Positions 38,689-47,345 of a DNA stretch of 64,000 bases are shown in pieces (the first letter of the stretch is position 1; each line of letters opens with the position of its first letter). Under the pieces are notes generated by a model. It made no database searches. It was not told the origin of the DNA and saw only the letters and a list, made by a program, of their open reading frames with translations. Source of the stretch: an uncultured bacterium (GTDB lineage: Bacteria > Patescibacteriota > Saccharimonadia > Saccharimonadales > Saccharimonadaceae); the NCBI GenBank assembly GCA_938030735.1, contig CALHIM010000010.1:30812-94811 (forward strand). Direction: 5' to 3'. The position numbers were made by a program, and so were the translations under genes.

Positions 38689-40653
38689 ATGGCGAAAACA
38701 GCAATTTTAAGCAATGGTAATTTGAATATCGGGTTAAATGAATTTGGTCTAGTGAGTGATTTTTATTTTCCAGATAACGGTTATGAAAATCATACACTTG
38801 GTCGCGACCTTTTTCATCGTGTTGGAATTAAAATTGGTAATAATTTTTCTTGGCTCCATTCTGGTAATTGGCAATTCTCGGTTGAATATTTTGAAAATGC
38901 TTTAATTTCAAAGACTGAAGCTATTAACCAAGAACTTCAAATCAAAATAACTTTTACTGATTTTGTAGCTAGTGATTTTGATATTTTTGGGCGAAAAATC
39001 CAAGTTCAAAATCTTGCAAATTATCCGCGTGAAGTTCAGCTTTTTTTACATCAAAATTTTGCAATTAACAGTAGTTTCCACTTAGCCGATACCGTTCAAT
39101 TTTTACCTTTCGAAAATAATGAAAAGGCAATTTTGCACTATCGCGGAAAACGTGCTTTTATTATTTCTGCTCAAAGAGTTTTTAAGAAACCTCTTCAGAA
39201 TATTTTTGAAGATTTTAACCAGCATACGGTTGGCTTGTTTGGAATTGAGAACAAGCTTGGTTCTTGGGTAGATGCGGAAGATGGCATTCTTTCGGGCTCA
39301 AATGTTGAGCATGGACAGACTGATTCAGTTGTTGGGTTTGATTTTTCTCTTGGCGTTTTCGAGAATGCAGATTTTCAATACTCAATTTCTTGTGCCGATG
39401 GTCACGAGCTTGCTCGTACAAATCTTCAAAAGGTTAGAAATAATAGCTTTTCGAAAGCTTTAAATGATACTAAAAAATATTGGCAAAAATGGCTCTCGCC
39501 TGCTTTACGAGTTTCGAAAAAACTTGATTCAAAATATCAAAAAAGTTTTATTCAAAGTTTAATGCTAGTCAAATCTCATCTTGCGAAAACTGGTGCACCA
39601 ATTGCTAGCAATGATAGTGAAATGTTGAATTATGCGCGAGATGATTATTCTTATTGTTGGCCTCGCGATGCTCTTTTTGCAATTTGGCCATTAATTCGTA
39701 TTGGCTATCGCAATGAACCGCAAAAGTTTTTCGAATTTTGCAAAAGATCGTTAACTTCGGGAGGATTTATGATGCATAAATATTTACCGAATGGTGAACT
39801 TGGTCCAAGCTGGCACCCATATTTACAAGGTGGCGATACTCGAAATCTACCTATTCAGATTGATGAAACCGCAGGAATCCTTTTCTTGTTTGCTCAATAT
39901 TATAAAAAATTTCGTGAAAACTCAATTTTGAATGAATTTTATGATGATCTAGTAAAGCCGACTGCTAATTTTTTAGTGGATTTTTGTGGCGAAAATGATT
40001 TACCGAAACCAAATTATGAGCTCTGGGAGATGGATTTCCTTTCAGCAACTTATTCGACTTCGGTTGTTTTTGCGGCATTATACTCTGCTTCAAAATTAGC
40101 TCAAGCTGCGAATCGTGTGCATGATGCAAAAAAATGGCGTGATCAAGCTTTAAAAATTCGTTCTACTGCACAAAACGAGCTTTTTAATGAAGAAAACAAT
40201 TATTTCTATCGTGGAATTTGGGCCGATGGCAATAAAGATCCAAAAATTGATTCGTCAAGTTTTTATGGTGCTTTTATGTTTAACCTTTTTGAATTTAAAG
40301 GTAAAAAATTACAGACTGCTTTTAAAACTCTTGAAAATCGTTTTAAAGCTAATGATAATATTGGGCTTCCAAGATTCGAAAACGATATCTACTATAGATT
40401 CAGCAATGACTACGAAGCAAATATTTGGCCGATAACGACGCTTTGGCGTGCGGAATTTTATATTGCTCTTGGTGAAATTTCGAAAGCGGAGGAAATTATT
40501 GAATGGGTTCTAAAGCAGCAAACTTCAACGGGAATTCTACCTGAACAAATTGATCCACGTAATTTAAAGCATCTTTCGGTTGCGCCGCTAACTTGGTCTC
40601 AAGCAGAATATGTTTCAGCTTTATTAGATTTAGTCGCTTTTGAAGAAGAATAA
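38689..40653 (+). CDS. Family GH15 glucoamylase-like glycoside hydrolase
   Basis: 654 residues. N-terminal beta-sandwich (about 1-270) and an (alpha/alpha)6 barrel with GH15 motifs: RDDYSYCWPRDALFAIWPL, WHPYLQGGDTRNLPIQIDE with catalytic Glu nearby, ELWEMD, and LPEQIDP...APLTWSQAEY near the end (second catalytic Glu). It releases glucose from alpha-glucan ends. Cytoplasmic. It starts two bases after the GH57 gene, completing the GT4-GH57-GH15 operon. Confidence 0.9.
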   Translation: MAKTAILSNGNLNIGLNEFGLVSDFYFPDNGYENHTLGRDLFHRVGIKIGNNFSWLHSGNWQFSVEYFENALISKTEAINQELQIKITFTDFVASDFDIFGRKIQVQNLANYPREVQLFLHQNFAINSSFHLADTVQFLPFENNEKAILHYRGKRAFIISAQRVFKKPLQNIFEDFNQHTVGLFGIENKLGSWVDAEDGILSGSNVEHGQTDSVVGFDFSLGVFENADFQYSISCADGHELARTNLQKVRNNSFSKALNDTKKYWQKWLSPALRVSKKLDSKYQKSFIQSLMLVKSHLAKTGAPIASNDSEMLNYARDDYSYCWPRDALFAIWPLIRIGYRNEPQKFFEFCKRSLTSGGFMMHKYLPNGELGPSWHPYLQGGDTRNLPIQIDETAGILFLFAQYYKKFRENSILNEFYDDLVKPTANFLVDFCGENDLPKPNYELWEMDFLSATYSTSVVFAALYSASKLAQAANRVHDAKKWRDQALKIRSTAQNELFNEENNYFYRGIWADGNKDPKIDSSSFYGAFMFNLFEFKGKKLQTAFKTLENRFKANDNIGLPRFENDIYYRFSNDYEANIWPITTLWRAEFYIALGEISKAEEIIEWVLKQQTSTGILPEQIDPRNLKHLSVAPLTWSQAEYVSALLDLVAFEEE

Positions 40654-40668
40654 AAAAAGATCCATAAT

Positions 40669-40682
40669 TATTAGCGCTAATA
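40669..40682. repeat. 14-base perfect palindrome downstream of the GH15 gene
   Basis: TATTAGCGCTAATA. It may form a weak hairpin or bind a dimeric protein. The rest of 40654-40806 holds no convincing gene. Confidence 0.5.
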
Positions 40683-40806
40683 GTTTTAAAAAACCTGGCG
40701 AAATTTACATTTACAAATGCCTAGTTAACTCCTTAAAGAGCTACTTAATTTTGCCAAAGGTTATTTTCTAAAATAATCTGTCTATAGTAAAAAAGATAAT
40801 CTACAA

Positions 40807-40842
40807 TAAAAAATAAGCTCTCAGTAGAAAGCTTATTTTTTA
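40807..40842. terminator. Bidirectional terminator between GH15 and rpsH
   Basis: AAAATAAGCT pairs with AGCTTATTTT around a 9-10 base loop with T tracts both ways. Confidence 0.8.
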
Positions 40843-40866
40843 TTGTCTTTTTTTCTAAAGTTCGGA

Positions 40867-41268
40867 TTACCAAACTTTTAGTAACAATTCACCGCCAAGT
40901 CGTTGTTTCTTGGCTTCGAAACCATTCATAACACCTTTTGATGTTGAAAGTAGTACCATTCCGCGACCACTTTTAATGCGTGGAATTTCTTCTACGCCAA
41001 CATACATTCGGCGACCTGGTTTACTCATTCGAGTAAGTTCGTTAAAGCGCGCAGCTTCACCATCTTTGGCAATTTTTACTACCAAAATATCACGTGGTTT
41101 TGCTGATTCGACTTTAACAGATTCAATATAATTAGCTTCTGCAAGCTCTTTCGCTACAACTTCTTTCAATTTGCTTGAAGGAACACGAATTTCATTCTTG
41201 CCAACCAATGCCGCATTTCGAATGCGAGTTAGAAGGTCGGCGATTGGGTCAGTTGATTGTAATGACAT
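40867..41268 (-). CDS. rpsH: 30S ribosomal protein S8
   Basis: 133 residues: DPIADLLTRIRNA at the start, VPSSKLKEVVAKELAEANYI, KPGRRMYVGVEEIP and the rRNA-binding GRGMVLLSTSKGVM. Binds 16S helix 21; in E. coli it represses the spc operon. It is the last gene of the first ribosomal block here. rplF, which normally follows, lies 11 kb upstream in a separate unit. Confidence 0.97.
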   Translation of the reverse strand: MSLQSTDPIADLLTRIRNAALVGKNEIRVPSSKLKEVVAKELAEANYIESVKVESAKPRDILVVKIAKDGEAARFNELTRMSKPGRRMYVGVEEIPRIKSGRGMVLLSTSKGVMNGFEAKKQRLGGELLLKVW

Positions 41269-41283
41269 AGTCTCTCCTTCCTT

Positions 41284-41553
41284 CTACCAACTACTTTTTG
41301 TTACGCCTGGGATCTCACCCTTTGAGGCTTTGATGCGGAAAGTGATTCGGCTCATACCAAATCGTCGCATATAACCGCGTGGTCGACCATCAAAATTGTC
41401 GCGGTTCTTAAGTCGTGTAGGACTTGAATTGCGTGGAAGCTTTTGAAGACCTTCTTGGTCGCCAGTAGCTTTCAATTCGGCGCGTTTTGCAGCATATTTT
41501 TCAATCATTTTTTTGCGTTTCAAGTCTTTTGCAATCATTGATTTCTTAGCCAT
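41284..41553 (-). CDS. rpsN: 30S ribosomal protein S14, zinc-free form
   Basis: 89 residues: long (C-minus) type without the CxxC-x-CxxC zinc motif of the 61-residue form. Key segments: [28 protein letters not shown] and the ending [14 protein letters not shown]. Directly follows rplE. Confidence 0.95.
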   Translation of the reverse strand: MAKKSMIAKDLKRKKMIEKYAAKRAELKATGDQEGLQKLPRNSSPTRLKNRDNFDGRPRGYMRRFGMSRITFRIKASKGEIPGVTKSSW

Positions 41554-42132
41554 TTACGCTTTTCCTTTCTTTTCAAATGGAATTCCGAATTTTTCAAGTA
41601 GCGCTCGACTGTGAGCTTCGCCTTCGTTTTTAATTACGAAAGTAACTTGAAGTCCGTGAAGAATTTGAGTTTCTTCAAAAGTTAGTTCTGGGAAAACAGA
41701 TTGCTCTAAAATTCCCAAATTGTAATTTCCACCTTTATCAAAACCTTTTGCTCCAACGCCATGGAAGTCACGCACGCGAGGCAAAGCCACGTTTACGAGG
41801 CGATCAAGAAATTCATACATTCGATCACCACGCAAAGTTACACTATGACCAATTGGAGCACCCATTCCACCACGAATTTTAAAGGTTGCAATTGATTTTT
41901 TGGGCAAACGCTCTACTGGAACTTGACCAGTAATTTTTGTAATTGTATTTTTTACAACTTCTTGAAAACGCTTGTCTTCCTTTTTCTTACCTGTTCCTAC
42001 GCTAACAACGATTTTTTCAAGCTTTGGAACTTGGTGGATATTTGTTAGCTCTAGTTCGCTTTGGAGTTCTTTAGCAATTTTATCTTTGTAAAGAGTTTTC
42101 AAGCGAGGAACATAAACAGCAGTTTTAGCCAT
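41554..42132 (-). CDS. rplE: 50S ribosomal protein L5
   Basis: 192 residues. Segments VPKLEKIVVSVGTGKKKED, KITGQVPV, KKSIATFKIRGGMGAPIGHSVTLRG and the FPELTFEE region. Binds 5S rRNA in the central protuberance. Overlaps rplX by one base. Confidence 0.97.
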   Translation of the reverse strand: MAKTAVYVPRLKTLYKDKIAKELQSELELTNIHQVPKLEKIVVSVGTGKKKEDKRFQEVVKNTITKITGQVPVERLPKKSIATFKIRGGMGAPIGHSVTLRGDRMYEFLDRLVNVALPRVRDFHGVGAKGFDKGGNYNLGILEQSVFPELTFEETQILHGLQVTFVIKNEGEAHSRALLEKFGIPFEKKGKA

Positions 42133-42395
42133 TATTTATCTCCTTTTTTGCTTGATTTAGCGCTTTTAGCTTCTAATTTTTTAACTTTATGAACCGGAGT
42201 TGGGACATGAATGTCTTTTACTCCACCGCGCGGATTGAATTGATTTGGTTTGATGTGGCGATGTTTTTTACCAACACCTTCAACCAAAACAGCATTTTTC
42301 TTTGGTAAAACTTTTACAACTTCACCAGTAACACCTTTATCTTTTCCACTGATAATTACAATATTATCACCCTTAACAATTCCATTTAACGCCAT
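42132..42395 (-). CDS. rplX: 50S ribosomal protein L24
   Basis: 87 residues, shorter than the usual 100-110. KOW core GDNIVIISGKDKGVTGEVVKVLPKKN followed by VEGVGKKHRHIKP; Lys-rich tail. Initiator of 50S assembly. Slightly truncated C-terminus compared with E. coli. Confidence 0.95.
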   Translation of the reverse strand: MALNGIVKGDNIVIISGKDKGVTGEVVKVLPKKNAVLVEGVGKKHRHIKPNQFNPRGGVKDIHVPTPVHKVKKLEAKSAKSSKKGDK

Positions 42396-42396
42396 A

Positions 42397-42765
42397 TTAG
42401 AGCACCTCCGGAGCTAAGCTGATAATTTTGTTATATCCCAAATCACGAAGTTCGCGTGGTACAGGACCAAATACACGAGTCGCTTTTGGAGTTTTGTCGT
42501 CGGCGATAATTACGGCCGCATTATCATCGAAACAAATAGTTGAACCATCTTTTCGACGAATTTGGTCGCGAGTTCGCACAACAACGGCTTTCACAACTGA
42601 TTTTTTCTTAATGTTACCAGTTGGGTTAGCATCTTTAACGGTAGCGACAATGATATCACCAACTCGTGCATATCGGCGTTTTGAACCACCTAGTACACGA
42701 ATACAAAGAATCTCTTTTGCACCACTGTTATCTGTTACTTTAAGTCGGCTTTCTTGCTGAATCAT
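42397..42765 (-). CDS. rplN: 50S ribosomal protein L14
   Basis: 122 residues, full length: [19 protein letters not shown], the [16 protein letters not shown] segment, [17 protein letters not shown] and the ending FNK-type [12 protein letters not shown]. rRNA-binding protein near the factor-binding face. Confidence 0.97.
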   Translation of the reverse strand: MIQQESRLKVTDNSGAKEILCIRVLGGSKRRYARVGDIIVATVKDANPTGNIKKKSVVKAVVVRTRDQIRRKDGSTICFDDNAAVIIADDKTPKATRVFGPVPRELRDLGYNKIISLAPEVL

Positions 42766-43034
42766 TATGCCTCCTCTTTCAATTCTACTGAACCTCGAGC
42801 TTTCTCAACAATTTCAACTAAAGCAAAACTCTTAGTTTTCGAAATTGGTCGAACTTCTTTAATGATAACTTTGTCGCCTTCACCAGCTTCATTCATTTCA
42901 TCATGAGCAGTATATTTTCGAGTTACAGTATATTGCTTGCCGTAAATTGGGTGTGTTTCACGGCTATGAACTATTACGGTGATAGTTTTGTCGGCTTTAG
43001 CGCTCGAAACAACACCTGTCAATGTAGTCGCCAT
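42765..43034 (-). CDS. rpsQ: 30S ribosomal protein S17
   Basis: 89 residues from ATG 43034; an upstream GTG lies inside rplP and is unlikely. OB-fold with [37 protein letters not shown] and the [16 protein letters not shown] ending. Begins immediately at the rplP stop: there is no rpmC (L29) between them. Confidence 0.95.
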   Translation of the reverse strand: MATTLTGVVSSAKADKTITVIVHSRETHPIYGKQYTVTRKYTAHDEMNEAGEGDKVIIKEVRPISKTKSFALVEIVEKARGSVELKEEA

Positions 43035-43035
43035 A

Positions 43036-43455
43036 TTAGATTTCACCTTTCTTTACGAATTTAACTTTTACTGGAAGTTTGTGGCCGGCAAGTCGCATAG
43101 CTTCACGTGCAACTTCTTCTGAAACGCCGTTCATTTCGAACATAACTGTTCCAGCTTTAACTTTAGCCACAAAGAATTCTGGGTTTCCCTTACCGCTACC
43201 CATTTTAACATCTTGTGGTTTTCGAGTAACTGGTGTGTGTGGGAATATTCGAATCCAAACCTGACCTCCACGCTTAATATAACGAGTCATAGCTGTTCGG
43301 GCTGATTCGATTTGTCGCGAGTTGATTCGCTCGTTCTCGAGGCTGACCAATCCATAATCACCGAAGGCAACAGTGTTTCCACGAGTTGCTCGGCCTGGAT
43401 TCTTACCTTTTCGAACTTTTCGGTGAGCGGTTTTTTTTGGTAATAAAATAGCCAT
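43036..43455 (-). CDS. rplP: 50S ribosomal protein L16
   Basis: 139 residues: [37 protein letters not shown], the [19 protein letters not shown] core and [18 protein letters not shown]. Essential at the peptidyl-transferase/A-site region. Confidence 0.97.
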   Translation of the reverse strand: MAILLPKKTAHRKVRKGKNPGRATRGNTVAFGDYGLVSLENERINSRQIESARTAMTRYIKRGGQVWIRIFPHTPVTRKPQDVKMGSGKGNPEFFVAKVKAGTVMFEMNGVSEEVAREAMRLAGHKLPVKVKFVKKGEI

Positions 43456-44090
43456 TACTTATCGTTCCTTTCACCTTTATTAATCCAAACTTTTACGCCG
43501 ATAATACCAGCAGGAGTTTGCGAACGTGCTCCGTGATAGTTGATATCTGCACGAATTGTATGAAGAGGAACAGATCCTTCAGAGAATTTCTCACGGCGGC
43601 TCATTTCAGCTCCATTCAATCGTCCAGCAACCTCAATACGAACACCTTTTGCACCTGCTTGCATTGTATTTTGTAACGCCATTTTAACAGCTCGGCGGAA
43701 GTTAATTCGTCGTTCTAATTGTCTAGCAATATTTTCAGCAACCAATTTGGCCGAAAGCTCTGGTCGGCGAACTTCTTCAATATTAATTCGAACTGGTAAA
43801 CTCACCATTTTTTCAAGTTGAGTTTTAAGTTCTTGAACGCCAGCACCACCTCGACCAATTACAACGCCAGCTTTTGCTGTATGAATTGAAACGGTTATAA
43901 GATTTTCTGTTCGTTCAATTTCGATTCGGTCAATTGTTGGTCGACTTTCGAATCGTTTTTCGATAGTTTTTCGAATTTTGTCGTCTTCAATTAAGAATTT
44001 CGCAAAATCTTTTTTCTGGGCAAACCATCGTGAATCCCAGTTTTTATGAGCTTGCAAACGGAAGCTAATTGGATTAACTTTTTGACCCAT
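43455..44090 (-). CDS. rpsC: 30S ribosomal protein S3
   Basis: 211 residues. [13 protein letters not shown] start, KH domain with [18 protein letters not shown], and the C-terminal [27 protein letters not shown] segment ending [11 protein letters not shown]. Lines the mRNA entry tunnel. Overlaps neighbours by one base. Confidence 0.97.
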   Translation of the reverse strand: MGQKVNPISFRLQAHKNWDSRWFAQKKDFAKFLIEDDKIRKTIEKRFESRPTIDRIEIERTENLITVSIHTAKAGVVIGRGGAGVQELKTQLEKMVSLPVRINIEEVRRPELSAKLVAENIARQLERRINFRRAVKMALQNTMQAGAKGVRIEVAGRLNGAEMSRREKFSEGSVPLHTIRADINYHGARSQTPAGIIGVKVWINKGERNDK

Positions 44091-44506
44091 TATTTGCTCT
44101 CTTTCTCTGCTTTCGCAGTAGTTTTCTTAACTTCAGCTTTTTTAGCTGGAGCTTTCTTCTCTTTAACAACGCCAGAAACTTCTACTAAAATGTTTGAAGT
44201 TTTCTTTTGGAAAGGAAGCGCCATTCCTCGCATATGAGGTTTAAATCGCTTCAATCGTGATCCAGCAGTAACTGATAAAGTTGTAATTACTAGAGTTTTT
44301 GGATCAGCGTTATCATTATTTTTAGCATTAGCTGCAGCTGATTGGATAGCTTTTTTCACAGCCAAAGCACTTCTGCGTGGAGTGTGATCAAGAATTACTA
44401 ATGCGTCAGCAACAGTTCGACCACGAACAAGACTTGCCACGATCGAAACTTTTCGTGGAGTCTGACCAATACCTTTAATGTAGGCACGAGTTGTTACATT
44501 AGCCAT
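44090..44506 (-). CDS. rplV: 50S ribosomal protein L22
   Basis: 138 residues. IGQTPRKVSIVASLVRGRTV near the start, the long loop region RLKRFKPHMRGMALPFQKKTS and SNILVEVSGV, then a 25-residue Lys/Ala tail not found in minimal L22. Part of the exit tunnel. Confidence 0.96.
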   Translation of the reverse strand: MANVTTRAYIKGIGQTPRKVSIVASLVRGRTVADALVILDHTPRRSALAVKKAIQSAAANAKNNDNADPKTLVITTLSVTAGSRLKRFKPHMRGMALPFQKKTSNILVEVSGVVKEKKAPAKKAEVKKTTAKAEKESK

Positions 44507-44772
44507 TATTTCTTATCCTTTCCGCCGTGTTTTCGGAATTTACGTGTTGGCGCAAATTCACCAAGTTTGTGTCCAACCATATTCTCTGAAATATATACAG
44601 GAATATGTAAACGACCATTGTGAACAGCGATAGTTCGACCAACCATTTCTGGTGTAATTGTGCTTGAGCGAGCCCAAGTTTTAATCACTGTTCGGTCATC
44701 TGCTCCAAGAGCCGCTACTTTTTTAGCAAGCTTGAAGTCGATAAACGGACCTTTTTTCAATGAACGACTCAT
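44506..44772 (-). CDS. rpsS: 30S ribosomal protein S19
   Basis: 88 residues: [49 protein letters not shown] and [13 protein letters not shown]. Head protein interacting with S13. Confidence 0.97.
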   Translation of the reverse strand: MSRSLKKGPFIDFKLAKKVAALGADDRTVIKTWARSSTITPEMVGRTIAVHNGRLHIPVYISENMVGHKLGEFAPTRKFRKHGGKDKK

Positions 44773-45618
44773 TTATTTTCTCCTCTTAGCTTCGTGACGA
44801 CTCTTCACGATAAATTTATTAGTACTCTTGCGTCGGCGAGTTTTGTAGCCGAGAGTTGGTTGACCCCAAGGTGTGCGTGGAGTTGAGCGACCAATTCCGT
44901 GTCGTCCACCGTCACCACCACCATGTGGGTGATCTACAGCATTCATAACAACACCACGAACTGTTGGGCGAATACCTTTACGGCGATTTCGACCAGCAGA
45001 ACCAATTTTTACGTTCTGATGTTGAATATTTCCAACCGTTCCAAGCGTAGCTTCAGCTTCTAAGCGGAATTTTCGAACTTCACCTGAAGGTAATTTTACC
45101 TGAGCGTAGTCACCTTCTTTCGCCATCAACTGAGCTTTAGCACCAGCTGAACGAACCATTTGCGCACCTTTTCCTGGTGTGATTTCGATTGCGTAAATCA
45201 ATGAACCAACAGGAATTTCTGAAAGTGGCATTCGGTTTGAGGCTTCAATTTCAATGTCTTTTTTACCAGTTTGGAAAACTTTACCTTGGAACATTGAAGT
45301 GTCGGCTAAAACATAGTAGAATTTACCATTTTGATCTTGAACTCGAGCAATTCGTGCACTTCGGTTTGGATCATATTCGATTTCTCGAACAGTTAAAGTT
45401 AAACCTGTTGGCATTTTGTGAGTCAAGATTCGGTAATGTCGTTTAACACCACCACCTCGGTGTCGAACTGTAATTCGACCAGAGTTGTTGCGTCCAGCGT
45501 TTTGCTTTTTCGCTTTCAAAAGACTTTTTAGCGGTTTTCGAGTTGTAATTTCGCTATAGTCTTCAGTCGTCATACCGCGTCGAGCAGGAGTCGTAGGGTT
45601 GTATTTTCTAATAGCCAT
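44773..45618 (-). CDS. rplB: 50S ribosomal protein L2
   Basis: 281 residues. RNA-binding start KYNPTTPARRGMT, core VRHRGGGVKRHYRI, IEYDPNRSARIARV, and the catalytic-centre loop HPHGGGDGGRHGIGR followed by TPWGQPTLGYKTRR. Conserved His retained. Confidence 0.97.
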   Translation of the reverse strand: MAIRKYNPTTPARRGMTTEDYSEITTRKPLKSLLKAKKQNAGRNNSGRITVRHRGGGVKRHYRILTHKMPTGLTLTVREIEYDPNRSARIARVQDQNGKFYYVLADTSMFQGKVFQTGKKDIEIEASNRMPLSEIPVGSLIYAIEITPGKGAQMVRSAGAKAQLMAKEGDYAQVKLPSGEVRKFRLEAEATLGTVGNIQHQNVKIGSAGRNRRKGIRPTVRGVVMNAVDHPHGGGDGGRHGIGRSTPRTPWGQPTLGYKTRRRKSTNKFIVKSRHEAKRRK

Positions 45619-45953
45619 TACTTCTTCTCCTCAGCAGTTTCAGCTTCAGCGCTTTCAAAGATTGTAATCTTATCACCTTCTTTTACAGTCACGTAAGCTT
45701 TCTTAATATCTTTTTGAGTTGTTGAACCTGCAACGTATCGTTTTGGATTTCGAGATTTGTTGATTCGTTTAACTTTACCAGCCTGAACAACAGTTCGAAC
45801 ACCAGTCACAGTTACTTCAAACTCTTTTTCAATCGCTTCTTTGATTTGATTCTTGTTCAAAGTTAGCGGTACATTAAATACGTAAACATTTTTTGTTGTA
45901 GAAAGAGCATAAGCTTTCTCGGTTGCTCGTGGAGTAATAGGTTTGATCGCCAT
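45618..45953 (-). CDS. rplW: 50S ribosomal protein L23
   Basis: 111 residues from ATG 45953, which overlaps the rplD stop (TAATG) and follows AGGAGGAG. Segments ITPRATEKAYAL, YVFNVPLTLNKNQIKEAIEKEF and VTGVRTV. Docking site for trigger factor, whose gene is at 17548-18828. Confidence 0.95.
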   Translation of the reverse strand: MAIKPITPRATEKAYALSTTKNVYVFNVPLTLNKNQIKEAIEKEFEVTVTGVRTVVQAGKVKRINKSRNPKRYVAGSTTQKDIKKAYVTVKEGDKITIFESAEAETAEEKK

Positions 45954-46540
45954 TATTTTTCTCCTCCTAACCAATTTTCGATTGTTTCAATTGCTTTTGG
46001 CGCAATAACAATGTGATCAGCATTCAAAATGTCAAATACGTTTAGATACATTGGTGAAACAAGCAAAGCTTCACTAATATTATTTGTTGCGCGAATTAAT
46101 TCATCTGTTTTTTCAGCAACAATAAGAACTCGTCGATTTAAGTTATTCTCTTTCAAGAATTTTGCAACTTCAGCAGTTTTACCAGTTGTTTTAATTTCTG
46201 CAACAAGAACTTTTTCAGCTTGAACCGTCAAAGCTTGTCGAAGAGCAACTCGTTTTGAAGTTTTCGAAATCTTTTTAGTATAGTTTTCGTTACCGCGTGG
46301 TCCAAAAACAATACCACCGCCTCGCCAGATTGGGTTTCGAATTGATCCAAATCGTGCGCGACCAGTTCCTTTTTGTCGCCATGGCTTTTTACCACCACCA
46401 CGAACTTCACCGCGTTGTTTTGTTGTAGCACTTGCCAAGCGGTTGTTAGCAAGATAAGCGTCATAGGCAAGCTTTAATAGTTCATGATTTCGAACTTCAA
46501 CTGCAAAAACGCTTTTTGGAAGAGTTGTTTTTTCAGCCAT
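45953..46540 (-). CDS. rplD: 50S ribosomal protein L4
   Basis: 195 residues. Conserved extended loop GGGKKPWRQKGTGRARFGS, then IWRGGGIVFGPRGNENY and the C-terminal NIFDILNADHIVI-type segment (here NVFDILNADHIVI). Exit-tunnel protein and, in E. coli, autoregulator of the S10 operon. Confidence 0.96.
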   Translation of the reverse strand: MAEKTTLPKSVFAVEVRNHELLKLAYDAYLANNRLASATTKQRGEVRGGGKKPWRQKGTGRARFGSIRNPIWRGGGIVFGPRGNENYTKKISKTSKRVALRQALTVQAEKVLVAEIKTTGKTAEVAKFLKENNLNRRVLIVAEKTDELIRATNNISEALLVSPMYLNVFDILNADHIVIAPKAIETIENWLGGEK

Positions 46541-47154
46541 TATGCTTTACCTCCAATGCTGATAAGACCCTTCTTTGGTCCTGGCACAGCACCTTTTAGC
46601 CCAATTAAGTTATTTTCTGCATCGATGTAAGCAACTGTTAGATTTTTAACAGTAACTTTGTCGTGACCCATTCGTCCAGGCATTCTTTTACCTTTGAAGA
46701 CTTTTTGTGGATACATTGAGCCGATTGACCCAACACGACGCACGTTTCCGTTTCCACCGTGCGAACTCTTGCTTGTGTTAAAGTTATGTCGCTTAACTGT
46801 TCCAGCAAAACCTTTACCTTTGCTTGTTCCAGTTACATCAACAATGTCGCCAAGCTCGAAAGCTTCAACATTAATTTTAGCGCCAACTTTTATATCCGCA
46901 GGAATTTCGTCAACGCGGAACTCACGAAGATGCTTCGGAGTTACCTCTGCTGGTTTTACATGTCCAGCCACGGCCTTGCTCAGGTTCTTACCCTCACCAA
47001 ATGCCACTTGAACTGCGTTGTAGCCGTCTGTTTCAACGGTTTTAACCTGAGTCACAGTTACAGGGCCGGCTTGAACAAGCGTAATTGGTGTAACAACGCC
47101 GTCTTCACCGATGATTTGGGTCATACCAATTTTGGTACCGAGAAGTGTTTTCAT
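46540..47154 (-). CDS. rplC: 50S ribosomal protein L3
   Basis: 204 residues from ATG 47154, beginning MKTLLGTKIGMTQ as is standard. The frame stays open upstream but that part is the leader RNA. Segments VTQVKTVETDGYNAVQVAFG, FAGTVKRHNFNTSKSSHG and GRMGHDKVTVKNL. First gene of the block; rpsJ (S10) does not precede it. Confidence 0.96.
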   Translation of the reverse strand: MKTLLGTKIGMTQIIGEDGVVTPITLVQAGPVTVTQVKTVETDGYNAVQVAFGEGKNLSKAVAGHVKPAEVTPKHLREFRVDEIPADIKVGAKINVEAFELGDIVDVTGTSKGKGFAGTVKRHNFNTSKSSHGGNGNVRRVGSIGSMYPQKVFKGKRMPGRMGHDKVTVKNLTVAYIDAENNLIGLKGAVPGPKKGLISIGGKA

Positions 47155-47299
47155 TTCACTTATGCTCCCAATTAATTTAATATTAGTTAAACTTTCCACG
47201 ATTAAAGCTTGGCGTTCGCGTGGTTTCGAAAGCGGGTTTTCCCTGTTACGACCCTCGCATGGCCAAGTTTTATATTTACGTAAATAAAGTTCACCAATT
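47155..47299 (-). promoter_or_regulatory. Structured leader of the rplC-rpsH operon
   Basis: About 140 bases. An outer stem CTTGGC/GCCAAG (47262-47267 with 47208-47213) encloses a GGG-AAAA-CCC hairpin and GCG/CGC pairings; TATTTACGTAAATA is a palindrome near the 5' end. It holds GTCGTAACA-GGG (47244-47252 and on), resembling the conserved 16S rRNA segment around position 1492. Likely a ribosomal-protein autoregulatory element (inference). Confidence 0.5.
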
Positions 47300-47328
47300 A
47301 TTCTAGCACAAATATCTTTAAAAATCAA
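47300..47328 (-). promoter_or_regulatory. Promoter of the rplC-rpsH operon
   Basis: TTGATT (47323-47328), 17-base spacer, TAGAAT (47300-47305), directly after the end of the kinase gene. Confidence 0.8.
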
Positions 47329-47345
47329 GAGTTTTAATCAAAAAA

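Noticed and set aside
40654..40806. Short open frame continuing from the GH15 gene in the +1 frame
   Set aside because: About 35 residues from an ATA with only a weak AAAGA upstream; composition is not convincing, so it is not called as a gene.
46540..47328. 58-residue N-terminal extension of L3
   Set aside because: The extension translates the structured leader RNA; the family start MKTLLGTKIGMTQ at 47154 fits.
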